A stretch of 64,000 nucleotides of DNA from Polytrichum commune (Eukaryota; Streptophyta; Polytrichopsida; Polytrichales; Polytrichaceae), in contig OX485803.1 of the NCBI GenBank assembly GCA_950295325.1, positions 8,308,001 to 8,372,000 of the forward strand, in the 5' to 3' direction. Numbering within the stretch: the stretch's first letter is position 1; every line of letters begins with the position of its first letter. Positions 12,425 through 23,619 of the stretch are shown here, one piece after another. Under the pieces are notes generated by a model that saw only the letters and a list, made by a program, of their open reading frames with translations, was not told where the DNA came from and ran no database searches. The position numbers and the translations under genes were made by a program.

Positions 12425-12624
12425 NNNNNNNNNNNNNNNNNNNNNNNNNNNNNNNNNNNNNNNNNNNNNNNNNNNNNNNNNNNNNNNNNNNNNNNNNNNN
12501 NNNNNNNNNNNNNNNNNNNNNNNNNNNNNNNNNNNNNNNNNNNNNNNNNNNNNNNNNNNNNNNNNNNNNNNNNNNNNNNNNNNNNNNNNNNNNNNNNNNN
12601 NNNNNNNNNNNNNNNNNNNNNNNN
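12425..12624. other. Assembly gap (200 N)
   Basis: Exactly 200 N characters, a conventional fixed-size scaffold gap. The true length is unknown. Translations crossing it are artefacts. Confidence 0.99.
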
Positions 12625-12683
12625 ATCTTCAACTTCCATCCTAATAATGGTTAGAAAATATCTACTTATGGACACTTCAAGGA

Positions 12684-12854
12684 CATAACATTATTCATAT
12701 CCATAACAATGTTATGTAGGATTGACAATATTCCATGGAATATTCATGGATACAATATTCCCACATTTAGATTGAATGTGGGGAATATCTGGGAATATTT
12801 TGTTGAATGTTGCCAGTCCCTTAGAATATTGTTATGAATATGAATAACGTTATG
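12684..12854. mobile_element. MITE family G, complete copy
   Basis: A ~170-bp hairpin just right of the N gap. The left arm CATAACATTATTCATATCC mirrors the right arm GAATATGAATAACGTTATG, and inner blocks around GGAATATT/AATATTCC extend the symmetry. A half copy lies at 53745-53834. Non-coding; superfamily not determined. Confidence 0.65.
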
Positions 12855-14104
12855 GATGGGTTTGGAGCCATCTTTTCTTATAAAGTACTAAAACAATATC
12901 CCAAGTTCTTCATATCATTTTTTTCTTCATGTCAATTGTTCCCCTCCCCCCCAGGCCAAAGGATGACTTGGCCACATGTCTAGTATCGGGAGTAGAGGCG
13001 AAATACATCAAGTCAATCTTAGTATCCCGTCCATGAAATCCAACGTCTTCATCACAAGCTCGCACCATGACCCTTGGATCCACCCACCATCATCACATCG
13101 GATCACATAGTCTTAAAGAATCTTCATAAAAACACCTCCAACCTTTAAATACTAATTGGACCACTTTTGATGGTACCCTAAGGTATTTGTACAAGTGTTT
13201 TGTTTCCCATTCCTCTTTATTTTCTTAGAACCATTTCTCCTCATGTTGGCAAAATTTCATGCAATTATAAAATTTAGCCTTCACGAAGTACACCCATGCT
13301 ATTAGTGATCGCACTTAGTTTTCTACACATCTTTCGGTGACCTCCACGTGTAATTAAGAAGTAATAGACTTCCAACTTGCCTATTCTTTCTAGGGCATGT
13401 CCATAGACACATTTAAAGCATATCTATCCATATTGTAAGTTGGTATATGATGAGCTCAATATAAATTGGAAATCAAAGCAATTTGTTTTGTAATTTAAGA
13501 GTATGTCAATGTCAATCTTTCCAAATATCTCTATCACAAAACTTATAGTAGTATTCAAAAACACAATTACACCCTTATTGACATCAATGCATATATGAAA
13601 AAGAAAAAGAAAGTTTATATGAACAAATATACTCACTTTGGGTTGTTCGTTTGACTAGGCTCAAAATATATGGCATGTAATGATGAAAAACAATCAATGG
13701 GAAGTCAATATTCAATATCGAGACCCCATAAAAAATCTCCGAGGGCTATGGATGGAAAACAAATTTGGGGGGGGGGGGGGGGGGGAAGAGCCAAGCGGCA
13801 AAATAACATGCATTGAGATTTGCGATGTCAATCACATCAATTGATGGTGTTTTAGGACACCATATTGATCATGGTTGTCACACGTGACGGGACGTTTGAT
13901 TATATTGTTAACCATCATGTAACATGTGATGGGCAAGGGATTGAAAGAACAATCAAATAAAAATCGATTTGCCAATTTGACCAATTGATTATTCTATTAC
14001 ATGTGTGTGAGACGGAGATGAAAAGAAGTGTAATCTTAGAAATTTTACAAGTTGATTCGACTTGTCAACTTTAAAAATTAAAGTAAACCAAACAAATCAA
14101 GGTC
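12855..14104. other. Spacer with a G19 run
   Basis: No gene recognised. A run of about 19 G lies at 13767-13785, with no matching C run nearby to suggest a transposon end. Confidence 0.45.
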
Positions 14105-14109
14105 ATAAT

Positions 14110-14249
14110 ATTACTCAGCGACGTGGGTCCTTAGAGTGAGATGCTCGAAAGTTACGCCTACACTAGGAGACTAAGATTGAAACTGAACTCCCAACATCTC
14201 ATTGTTGTGTTTTGAGGGCCTACGGAATGAGAGTTGATCGTTGAGTAAT
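14110..14249. mobile_element. MITE family F, copy 1
   Basis: A 140-bp element with inverted ends ATTACTCAGC / GTTGAGTAAT, flanked by ATAAT on both sides (14105-14109 and 14250-14254), a possible 5-bp target duplication. The centre carries GAGACT and CAACATCTC blocks shared with the copy at 54484-54625. Confidence 0.7.
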
Positions 14250-14254
14250 ATAAT

Positions 14255-15985
14255 AGTTATTTGACTATTATTGTTTATATGATCAGGTAGGTTGATTGGT
14301 CAAATTACATGGAGTAATTAAATTGGAAAGTTCAACCAGTTGACATAAAAATTAGGTATCATTTGACTACTTGACTAGACTAGTTCAAATGACTTGATTT
14401 GTTAAATATGTCTAAATTATATGTAATAGTCATTCTAGCATACCAACATGTTGACTGATTTTTAGGTGTAGAGCATGTTGATTGGTCTATTTTTTCCCAT
14501 GGACATGCAATTAAAGTTGGCGTTGAGACTAAGAACGTTCTTACTAGGCCCTCTGGACTTAATTTGATGACCCAAAACCGTTGTCATATAAGTAGCCAAA
14601 TTATAGAAGAATGCCTTTTGTATATGCACTCCAAGATAACTTATAGGTTTTTGGTTGTCATAATTGATTGCTTGATAATCTATATATGAGTAAATTTTTG
14701 TCTGACATTTAAGCATATTTGGAAAAACCACTTTGTCTAAAATTAATGACCAATGTGCACTTGCAGGGACAAAAATATCTATGACAACATCAAAAGCAAC
14801 AACACAATAATGATAACTTCAAATGTTGGTTTTCTATGTTCATCAACCACCATAGTTGTGTAGTAGTGTGATCTAATGTAAGTCATATTGGCACTTGAAA
14901 TTGTCTAAAATTCATGCATAACTCCAAATATGCTTAAATCCTAGTTTAAACATGAAAATTCTTTTTTGCTTTTTGTTTTCGGCTTGGATGTCCTCTCATT
15001 GACAGTGACACCACAACCCTAAATAGGCATTTTTATAAGAACACATATGCAAATCTCTTCTCAAGAGCTACATTTTATTGGAGGGAAATTAACGTTTTTA
15101 TTTTGAGAATAACTATATATAGTTTACAAAGTATACTAGTCTAGATGTTCTCACATCTCCAAATTCATAATTTATAGCGATATAGATATTATACATCAAA
15201 TAACACTTGAAATTGAAATTCTCCTTTTTAAGTCGGTCAATCTCAACATGGCTACACTTTTCACACCTAAGACTGTGGAATTAAGCCTAATATGGGTGGA
15301 AGATATGATGGCTTCCTTTGTTTGATGTGTGGGTTGAAATTTAGGGTGTTTTTTAGATCATAAATACTATTATTGACATACGAAATGATAATATTTTTTA
15401 ATATTTTTTTTGGTATAATATGAATATCATATTGTTATCATACTTTTCAACTTGTATCACTTCATGTTTTGTAAATATATTTAAATTCATAACATAGTCT
15501 TGAACATATAATATAATGGGCTCAAAAATGGTGTGAGTCAAGCAAAATTATGTGAACCAAAAGTATTGTGGTGTACTATAGCAGTTCACAATATTTGAAT
15601 TTGCCCATAGAATTATTAAAGGAATCAATATGCCGGATTTTGAAAATATGTTCAGATTTATTTAAATACAAGTTGATTGTTGCCACCTTTCTCAAAGATT
15701 GTTTTAAGATGTTTACTTTCATTATCAACAATGAGAAATCAATGAATGTTATGTTCTTAATCATAATTATAATATTTTATCTGAAATTCAATTCATAATA
15801 AACTATGAAATGATCCATTCTTTAAAAAAAATCATAGCCTCTTTTGCTTTCCCTATTCAAAATTATTTCATGATGATTTTTAAGAGTTTCGATGGTTATC
15901 AAGGTTCAGAATGACTACATAACTAAATCAAGTCAACTAGGGAAAAATGTGTATCAAGAAGCCTATAAAATCACAACTAAGCCTT
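14255..15985. other. AT-rich spacer, no gene recognised
   Basis: Overlapping ~70-residue frames at 15568-15798 lie on opposite strands of very AT-rich DNA and have no recognisable motif. Nothing else supported. Confidence 0.45.
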
Positions 15986-17220
15986 GGGGGGGGGGGTCAC
16001 TCCCTCTTATATTAATGTATACATGTGCGCTCAGGTCTTATTTATTAGGGGGCTATTTACCTTGCAGAAAATATTATAAGGTATGGTATTTCTCAAAATA
16101 AAGATAAATTATTGTATTTTAATGCACCCTATCATTAATTATTTTTTGGGGGGGAATCATTTAAAAATACCTTATTTTACTTATACTGCCAAAGAAAATT
16201 GGAAAGAAGATTACAATTCAAACAACGCACTAAAATTTTCCCTCCTGGCATGTAGGTAGAGAACATTAACTCCACATTGGATACTTTGGTTTAGTAATGT
16301 TCAAGCCAACCAGCCTGCAAAGTCATCAATCCAAGCTTTTTTAACAAAAAAATACCTCTTTTCATCCACTATCATAGACCCCACCGTACAATTGCTACCC
16401 CTAGTAGTTGTTCCCACACTAATTTACATATATTGACTAGATAAAAGAGGCCATTATACGTGATGGTATTTTACATGTAAACATGTTTCATTATTTTTAA
16501 GCCCCTTATATTATATGTATATATTTTTTGCAAAATTTATCTACAATGAATATATTAGACCCTATTTTTTTATTGCACGTTGTTTCTACAATTTTCATGA
16601 CCTCGGGGAGGTCACTAGCAAAAATTGTAGAAACAACGTGCGATAGAAAAGATGTCTAATATATTCATTGTAGATAAATTTTGCAAAATAACATACATTT
16701 GATATAGGGGGTTTAAAAATAATGGAACATGTTTACATGTAAAATACCATCACGTATAATGGCCTCTTTTATCTAGTCAATACATGTAAAATAGCATGGA
16801 AGCAATTACTAAGGGTATCAACTGTAGGGTAGGGTCTGTGGTAGTGGATAAAAAGAGGTAATTTTCTGTTGAAAAAGCTTGGATTGATGACTTCGCAGGT
16901 TGGTTAGCCTGGAAGTTGGTGAACCAATGTATCCAATGTGGAGTTAATGTTCTCTACCTACGTGCCGAGAGGGAAAATTTGAGTGCGTTGTTTGAATTGC
17001 AATCTTCATTCCAATTTTCTCTCGATGTATAAGTAAAATAAGGTATTTTTAAATTATTTCCCCCAAAATTAGAATTAGTGATATGTTGTAGTAAAATACA
17101 AGCATTTACCTTTATTTTGAAAATACCATACCTTATGATATTTTCTGCAAGGTAAATAGCCCCCCGATAAATAAATCGTGAGCGCACGTGTATGCATTAA
17201 TATAAGAGGGAGTGACCTCC
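15986..17220. mobile_element. 1.2-kb fold-back element (giant palindrome)
   Basis: Two arms of about 610 bp are inverted copies of each other, roughly 90% identical by eye. The left arm starts with G11 then TCACTCCCTCTTATATTAAT; the right arm ends with its mirror, AGAGGGAGTGACCTCC. The centre is TGACCTC-GGG-GAGGTCA at about 16599-16615, so the whole element can fold into one hairpin with a tiny loop. The central motif GAGGTCACT also matches the outer ends, so each arm looks like a unit bounded by the same terminus. CTAAG occurs near both flanks but does not abut the ends cleanly. No transposase frame is visible. Confidence 0.8.
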
Positions 17221-18685
17221 CTAAGTTCATGACCTGCCAATACAAATAATTTGCAATTTTCCAATGCTATCAAATTTGGTTGGACAGTTGTCCTATGTGA
17301 TAGGATTGGCACGGACAATTAGCCCACGTGATAGGTTGCCGGTAGACCTAAAAATTCAAGTCGAACCGACTTATCAAAAATTTCATTAACTTTTATTTTT
17401 CAAAAACAATGAAAAGGTAAGGAAATGAAACCCATATATGCTCTAGAATCGTGGGTTGCCCTAGTCTTCGAGTACTAAATGTGGCAGTTGCTTTGTTGCT
17501 TTAGTATTTGTCTTCATAGACCCAATGTGAGGCAAATTCCACTTAGCTTGTTTTACTGCATATTTGTAACGAGTGTCACTTGTGCTGCCCAATTTACCCT
17601 CTTTGTCCTTGACTAAATTGCGATTATGCATTTACCCACACTTATATCTAGATCCCCCCACACTATTTCTGCCCACCAATGCACAATTGCCCTTGATCAT
17701 TAGAGGTTTGTGATGGCAACACTCTTTTGGGTGTGACAAGCTCAAAGAACCCCCATGTGTATACCAACTAAACTACTATGTAGGAGCACTTTATATCATT
17801 GGGTTTGGGGCCATAGGAAGAAGGCTTTGATTATCTCTTGAGTTTGGCATTTTTTCTTCTTCTTACCAGAGGTAGTTCGAAAAGGTCGAGAACACATGCA
17901 TTGCAATTGAAAATAAAATGAGAATTTCAAAATTGGATATCGCACCCCAAAAAGGCTTGAATCCGCGGAGCAAAACGCACCCAATCACATAAGGTAACAC
18001 GTTAAAGCTAAGGTAGAGAAAAGGCAACAAGGAAGGGGAGGATCAAAGCATGGATTGAAAACATTTTGGTGGATCAAAGGATGGACGAGTGCAAGGAAGG
18101 GAAGAATGCAATGACCTTCGGCAAGTGAGGCAGGGAATTGGGCAGAAGCTTTACCAAACAAAACAGGGACATGCAAAGCCTCTCCTCCGCGTAACCCACA
18201 CAATTGCGCATACAAATTTGGCAACAACAAAAAGGGGACGAAGCTCACTAAGTACACATTTCAAAGCAACCGCAAACAACATGCACATGCAAAGCATCAA
18301 ACACCAAAACCATGCATAACAAAACATCGGTCAACAAAAACTTTGACCTCATACGACGTTTGCATTCCAGCTCCAATCTATCTATCTATCTACACAACCA
18401 CCTTGATGAATGTCTTTGTGCTACGTGACATTTGCTAACGAGACGAGACAATTCTCGATCCCATCCAACATACATAATTGTACATGGAGTTTAGAGCGAG
18501 CACAATAAGGCCACACACCCTCCCTTGTTTACCCTTCCCTCACCATCACCCATTACAATAAGTGCACCCAACCTTATTACCTCGACACACCAAGGGCTTA
18601 AAAGTGACGTCACCGAACTAGCACTTATGTGTCCCCAAACTCACAAGACACCAAAGGAGATGAGCATAAGTGTAGCCCACTGCTC
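17221..18685. other. Spacer, no gene recognised
   Basis: Short frames on both strands only. A CTAT microsatellite-like run lies near 18377-18391. Confidence 0.4.
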
Positions 18686-18902
18686 GGGGAGAACCGACAG
18701 CTAGTTACCGGTGAACCGGTTGAGTTTAAGAAATAACCGGTTGAGGTTGGAGACTTCAAGAGAATGACCGATCTTTTTGTAGGAATCTATAGAGGAATAT
18801 ACCTCAAATGAATGGAAGCAAAACCGGAAGAAGATGTCAACATACATGTAACCGGCTGGATTTAGAATCACTAGGATCTTGACTGACTTATGCCCCCTCC
18901 CC
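18686..18902 (+). mobile_element. MITE family D, copy 2
   Basis: Begins GGGGAGAACCGACAGCTAGT and contains GTGAACCGGTTGAG and AAATAACCGGTTGAGG, then GGAATATACCTCAAAT and ACTAGGATCTTGACTG. It abuts or slightly overlaps repeat R4, so one may have inserted at the edge of the other. Confidence 0.7.
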
Positions 18903-19372
18903 ACCCGGCTTTACCAAATAACCAAAGTCTTTCCTAAAAACCGGGTAAAGCTCCCTCGGTTATAGCAGAGGCATCCAACTATCCCACTGCACCTACAAGA
19001 ACTTGCTCTGGAGATTTTTGAGTAGGTTTTAGTGAAGTAGCTTTCACACATGTTCGTGGTTTTATCTACCAAGCAATGAATGTTGGATAGTTTTTGTCCT
19101 ATCCCCAAATCCCTTACTACTCATCTATCTTACCATCGGTTTTTGTTAATGGAGCTCCTCGTGCCCTCGTAGCTAAGACTAAAAAGCAACCAATCACAAG
19201 GGCGGGAGGCGACACTTTTAAAGGTCCTACATTCTTGCCTCATGTTTAGGTACCGATGGGAGGGTCCGTGCTTGAGGCTTAAAACCTCCCACTTTTAAGC
19301 CATGCCACATCATTTGCCAACTAGGCTCGGCACAAGATAATGTCGATGGTATGAAGGCTGGGTTTTCAGTAT
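18890..19372 (+). repeat. Repeat R4, copy a
   Basis: About 480 bp matched in inverted orientation by 44582-45064. Shared blocks include GAGCTCCTCGTGCCCTCGTA (one difference), ATTCTTGCCTCATGTTTA and GATAATGTCGATGGT. The ends show a weak inverted repeat (CCCGGCTTTACC / GGTATGAAGGCTGGG), so it may be a degraded DNA transposon. No coding signal. Confidence 0.7.
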
Positions 19373-19699
19373 TACAAAACGGGTACGAAATGAACACAAA
19401 AATCAGAAGCACATCACACAAGCAAGATTGCATAATCCTTTGAGAGCTCCCCCCACCGGAGCTCTCTCTCTCTCTCTCTCTCTTATATCCCCAAAGGAAC
19501 TCCTCGTCTTATCGTTCTTTATCCAAAGTACCTAGGAGATACTTTTAGAAGTCTTAAGTCTTACTAAACTTAAACTTAAGTTCCCTTATTACCTATGTAC
19601 ATAGATCATTTCAATCTAAAATGATGAGGTTGGGTCTACGAACACCTAGTCGTCATCAAACAACAATGTCATAATATTTAGAACCAACTTTCAATCTTA
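19373..19699. other. Spacer with (CT)n microsatellite
   Basis: A CT run of about 22 bases lies at 19461-19483. Nothing else supported. Confidence 0.6.
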
Positions 19700-20731
19700 A
19701 CTAAAGTCATGTGGGAAGGGGGCAACATGCCCAACAAACACTTCCTTGGCACCGGTGTGGAAGTGTGTGTGGGGTGGAGGGAAGGGGGGTGAAAGAACCA
19801 ACCAAGGGCACAGACGTGGCGTCCACCTAGGAGGGGGATGGTGGGCCCACGAGCAGTTTATTGGGATGCCACCTAGCTGACTTACCCACAAACTTGGGAG
19901 GGAGGGAAAGAGGGGGGGGGGTAGTGTGCTGTGTTGTGTTGTGTTGTGGTTGTGTGTTTGTTTTGTTCCCCGGGAGCAGGTTGCCTAACCCCCCAGGGGG
20001 TCCATAACCGCCGCTACATAACTAGGTGGCCACAAACATACATATATATCCTGCCTCCCCCCTACCTGGGTACCCTCATGACGACGTGGCACCCCTCCCA
20101 TCTCAGCAGCACTAGCAGCACAAGCACCAGCAGGCAGCCCTGCTAGGGGGGCCGATATTAAAGGCGGCTGTACAAAATCTAACAGAACACTTTAAATACT
20201 CGGGTTGTCTCCGAAATTCTGGCGGCATTGAAGATGTCGGCCCCGGGCAGGAAAAGGAAAAAGGTCGGATGGATTCCCCTCCCGTCCCCCTTTTTCAACG
20301 CACAAATGCCTTCATCCATCCGGGGTGGGCCCCCCGCCCTAGGTGTAGCGGGCGGAGACGGCATCTGGGTCATCAAAGGTTTCACCCTCGGGGCAGATAA
20401 TAGTAGCCTCCTACTAGTAAGCTAGGTAGGTGGCTACGCAGGCAGCCTAGCTAGCCTGGCCTGCGGGAGGAGGGGCGTAGGGTCCCACCTGGCAGGTGGG
20501 GGGCCGCGTCAGGTCTAGGTCAGGATGTACTGTACTTGCGGGGGTGGGGGTCTAGATTTGTCCGCTTGTGCGCTTATTTTATTCAGGGCAGTTAATGAAA
20601 TGCCCGACAGGGTGAGCAGGAATTAGGGTGCTGTGGTCGGGGGGGTACTGTCCACTTCCCAGGGGGAGGAAGGAAAGGAAAGGAAAGGAAAGGAAAGGAA
20701 AGGAAAGGAAAGGAAAGGGGTGGGCTGGGGT
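19700..20731. other. Second GC-rich island
   Basis: A GC- and CpG-rich stretch with G/C runs and an (AAAGG)n microsatellite (20671-20718), lying directly left of the nested MITE. A frame at 20228-20425 and its antisense partner are open over the same DNA, which argues for low stop density rather than coding. It could be a decayed promoter or first exon, but I cannot show it. Confidence 0.45.
20671..20718. repeat. (AAAGG)n microsatellite
   Basis: About nine perfect AGGAA units followed by a G run. A related impure GGGAAA tract lies at 39398-39440. Confidence 0.9.
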
Positions 20732-21540
20732 GGGCTGCCACGTCACACACGAGGCTGAGGGCCCGTGACCGTCCCTGCACTGCAGCCACGCTCATTGGTG
20801 GAAACGGCGGGGCCGGGAACAAGTTTGCGTCACCACACGACGCTTGAGGGACCACCGGAGTATGTAAGTGAATGCGAGGTGGATGGATGTGGGGGCCACT
20901 TCACACACGAGCCGAGACCATGGGGTTGTGTGAGCCCAAGAGAAAAAGTGTCCAAAGGCCGTCCCAAATGACCCTCCAAAATCATGTAGTGTGGTCATGG
21001 ATCCTCAAGTGTAGTGTGAAGTCACATGTGACCGCGTTCTCCACCAAATGCTATTTCAATGAATTTTTATTCATGCGGGTCCTCATAGATGAGACAATGG
21101 AATAAACCAACGGTTGTGAGTGTTTGGAGTGCCATGGTCTTTGGGTTTTGTGGTAGGCCGACACCTCCAAGAGGTGGCTTTTGTCGAAAATAGTCCAAGT
21201 GACCATGAAACATGATCCATTCGATTCCATGTAGGAATCCATGTAGACTTTGCATCCATCGTGCATTCAGATACTCCGTCGGTCCCTCAAGCGTAGTGTG
21301 AAGCGAACTTGGACCTGCTCCGCCTTTTCCACCAATGAGAGTGCTTGAAGTGGAACGGTCACGGGCTCCTAGTCTCGTGTGTGAAGTGGCCCTAAAGTCT
21401 ACTTGGGTTCGTTCCTACGTGGCATCGAATGGATCATGGTTCATGGTCACTTGGATTATTTTCAAAAACCACCTCTTGGAGGTCGGTCTAAACACACAAC
21501 CAGGAGACGGTTGCACTCCGAACGCTCACAACCGTTTGGT
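20732..21540 (+). mobile_element. Harbinger-like MITE, copy A (interrupted)
   Basis: An older member of the 500-bp family. Its left part (20732-20889) matches the start of the copy at 38371, including CTCATTGGTGGAAA and GGAGTATGTAAGTGAATG. It then breaks at GATGGATG, and resumes at 21393 with TAAAGTCTAC, GGCATCGAATGGATCATG and CACCTCTTGGAGGT. The join GATGGATG/TAAAGTCTAC is continuous in the 38-kb copy, which shows that copy B was inserted here. The 3' third of copy A is missing after about 21540. Confidence 0.8.
20893..21392 (-). mobile_element. Harbinger-like MITE, copy B (nested, 500 bp)
   Basis: Exactly 500 bp with ends GGGCCACTTCACACACGAG and its mirror at the right, inserted in reverse orientation into copy A of the same family. 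The right flank is TAA, the left flank TGG where TAA would be expected, so the 3-bp duplication has decayed on one side. GGGCC ends and a TAA/TTA target are typical of PIF/Harbinger elements. No transposase or Myb-like frame is present, so it is non-autonomous. Confidence 0.82.
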
Positions 21541-22467
21541 TTCTGAAATTTGGAGGGAGTGTGGGAGGATCTGTCCATTTTTAAGCAAGATTTGGTGCAC
21601 TCCCTCTAAATTTTGAAAATGTGGTGTTTTCAATGAGGGATTTCACCTACGTCAAATTTTTACAATTCTTTTTTCTTGGGAAATATCTCACGTTTATTTA
21701 GGTGTGCTTCTAATGATGGTAATTTCAGTTTCTAATTTTAGGTCAGTCAAAAGATAGGTTTTGGTTTGCAGTGAGCTTTACCTAGATCCACTGGTGATGC
21801 CCTAACCACAAAACCCAAGGCAATTATAAAAGGACTCCCTTTGTCTTGATAAGATTAGGGGCATAGTTGTATTGAAGGCTAGCAAAGCTTAGTCATGATG
21901 GAGAGGGTAAGGGCTGGATGTATTTCCGATGTCTTGCTCTTACTTTGAGCTAACCTGACCTAAGTTGAAGTCACAGTCAATTGTCTTGTAACATGGACAA
22001 TGTTTCCTTTACCTGGATCAATATCAAAATTAGCATAATAGGACCTGCATTAATCACAAATCTGCATGGGCAATTTTTGTATTAGACTCATGCCCCGATC
22101 ACACCAAACCTTTCATCCAGTTTGAGCCATGAAATTACTGAGGATTATGTTGAGAGATAGATGTTGGCCCACCACTCTTCACATTATTACATTTGGAAAT
22201 GCTGATAGATGGTGTTTGAACTGGCCAGTGTGATCAGATCCTCAGTAAGATTGGTGAGGGTCCATCTCAAAGAGCCTAGCCATAGACCATTTTTACCAAG
22301 GTAAAGGATGTGTGATAACAAAACTGCTCCCCCCCCCCCCCGCGCACATACGTGCTCCCCATTCCCTATAGGTTTGTGGTTTATTCAACCCAACCGGATC
22401 CTACTACACTAAATCATCTAAAGATAGGGATTTCATGTTAGATTCCACTTGAAGTAAGCAAGTTTAT
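21541..22467. other. Spacer, no gene recognised
   Basis: Includes a C13 run at 22329-22341. No defended frame or element. Confidence 0.45.
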
Positions 22468-22684
22468 CTACACCATTTGATATTTAGTGTCATTTATCAT
22501 TTGTTATGTGATGTTATAATTTTCCAATATAAATCTCATATCTACCACCAATTGTCAATATGTTGTTTGAACACCATAGAACATGAATGCAATACTTGGT
22601 AAAAAGTTGCATACTAAGCAAACATGTATAACCCAACAAAATCAGGAGTAGTACGTGACCCTAAATACCATAAAAACAGTGTAC
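22468..22684. mobile_element. MITE family M, copy 1
   Basis: About 217 bp. The left end CTACACCATTTGATATTTAG and right end CTAAATACCATAAAAACAGT, then GTA, are imperfect inverted repeats. Internal blocks (CAATTGTCAATATGTTGTTTG, CACCATAGAACATGAATG-like, CTTGGTAAAAAG) recur in the copies at 43.8 and 45.1 kb. Confidence 0.65.
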
Positions 22685-23107
22685 ATTGTTTTACAGTTAA
22701 GTTTAGGGGGTTGTTAAATTGATCACGTAGTTTGTTAGAACAACCACAGTGACATGTCACGAGGTCACATGATGTGTCACATGAAGATCAAGGTATCAAT
22801 TTTGCTTCCTCTTTCGTCATTATCTACATGTCAGTGTGTGGTTGTTTGAACCACTGCGTGGTCCATTTAACAACCCCCTAACTTAATGCCACTCACTATT
22901 TGAAATTACACAATGCTTTGATTTTTTTAATCAAAATATAAGTTTGCACCAAGTAAAGTCACCATTTTTATGTTTTATAATATCCAAACAATCAATTTGA
23001 CATGTTTTTGAAAATATTAAATCTATAGTTAAAAGAGATATTATAATACCACTGCATTGTGACATATATCCAAATTATAAGGGGCACTAAATACCATAAA
23101 TGGCGGT
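22685..23107. mobile_element. MITE family M, copy 2, split by element H
   Basis: The right end GGGGCACTAAATACCATAAA (23079-23098) and the interior ACTCACTATTTGAAATTACA match family M. Its degenerate left end appears to be interrupted by the 173-bp element H at 22706-22878. The left join is inferred and the weakest part of the call. Confidence 0.45.
22706..22878. mobile_element. MITE family H, complete copy with TA duplication
   Basis: 173 bp with inverted ends GGGGGTTGTTAAAT (perfect over 14 bp, then similar to about 25 bp) and TA on both sides (22704-22705, 22879-22880). TA target and small size fit a Tc1/mariner-type MITE. Related copies lie at 26368-26590 and, as a right half, 56200-56419. 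Confidence 0.75.
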
Positions 23108-23277
23108 GGTTCCCCTGGCCCATGAAGACTAGGGGTACATATATAAGATAGAGTGGGCGTGATTAGATGAAATTCATCCTTGTTAACTAATGTAGTGGTG
23201 GGCCCAAGAAGACCGCTGAGTGGCCACCCTGTGGAGTTCGGGTAGCCCAACGGCTGATTAATTGATTGGATAGTAGG

Positions 23278-23619
23278 CCTGGGGGGGGTAGTCATTGGTT
23301 GGAGTAGCAATATACGTGCGAACAAATGATAGGGTATTTTAAAAACATGGGGGCAAAAAATTATAAATGGACTTAAGATTAATATAGGGTATCAAAAATG
23401 AAATTGGACATCTTTAAAGTACTATAGGGTATGGAATAATAGGTAATTTGGAATTATAAGTAATGCAAGCCATTTTTCTATTAACCCAAAGTAGAAATTT
23501 ACATAATGATAGCATGTGAATTTTTTTTTTTTTGAAAGTAATACCCCCCTATAAAATAGTGATTGTTCGCACCTATATCCTTAACTTTTTAACACACTGC
23601 CCCCCCCCCTCCCCCCGAG
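23278..23619. mobile_element. hAT-like MITE family K, copy 1
   Basis: 342 bp flanked by a perfect 8-bp duplication ATAGTAGG (23270-23277 and 23620-23627). The ends are poly-G/poly-C: CCTGGGGGGGG at the left and CCCCCCGAG at the right, then GTAGCAATATACGTGCGAAC mirrored by GTTCGCACCTATATCC. An 8-bp duplication is characteristic of hAT transposons. The body is nearly identical to 55053-55400. Non-coding. Confidence 0.85.

Noticed and set aside
12321..12675. Open frames crossing the N gap
   Set aside because: They are open only because N is read as unknown; no real sequence supports them.
18377..18391. CRISPR-like or satellite array
   Set aside because: Only simple CTAT units; no spaced repeats anywhere in the window fit a CRISPR array.
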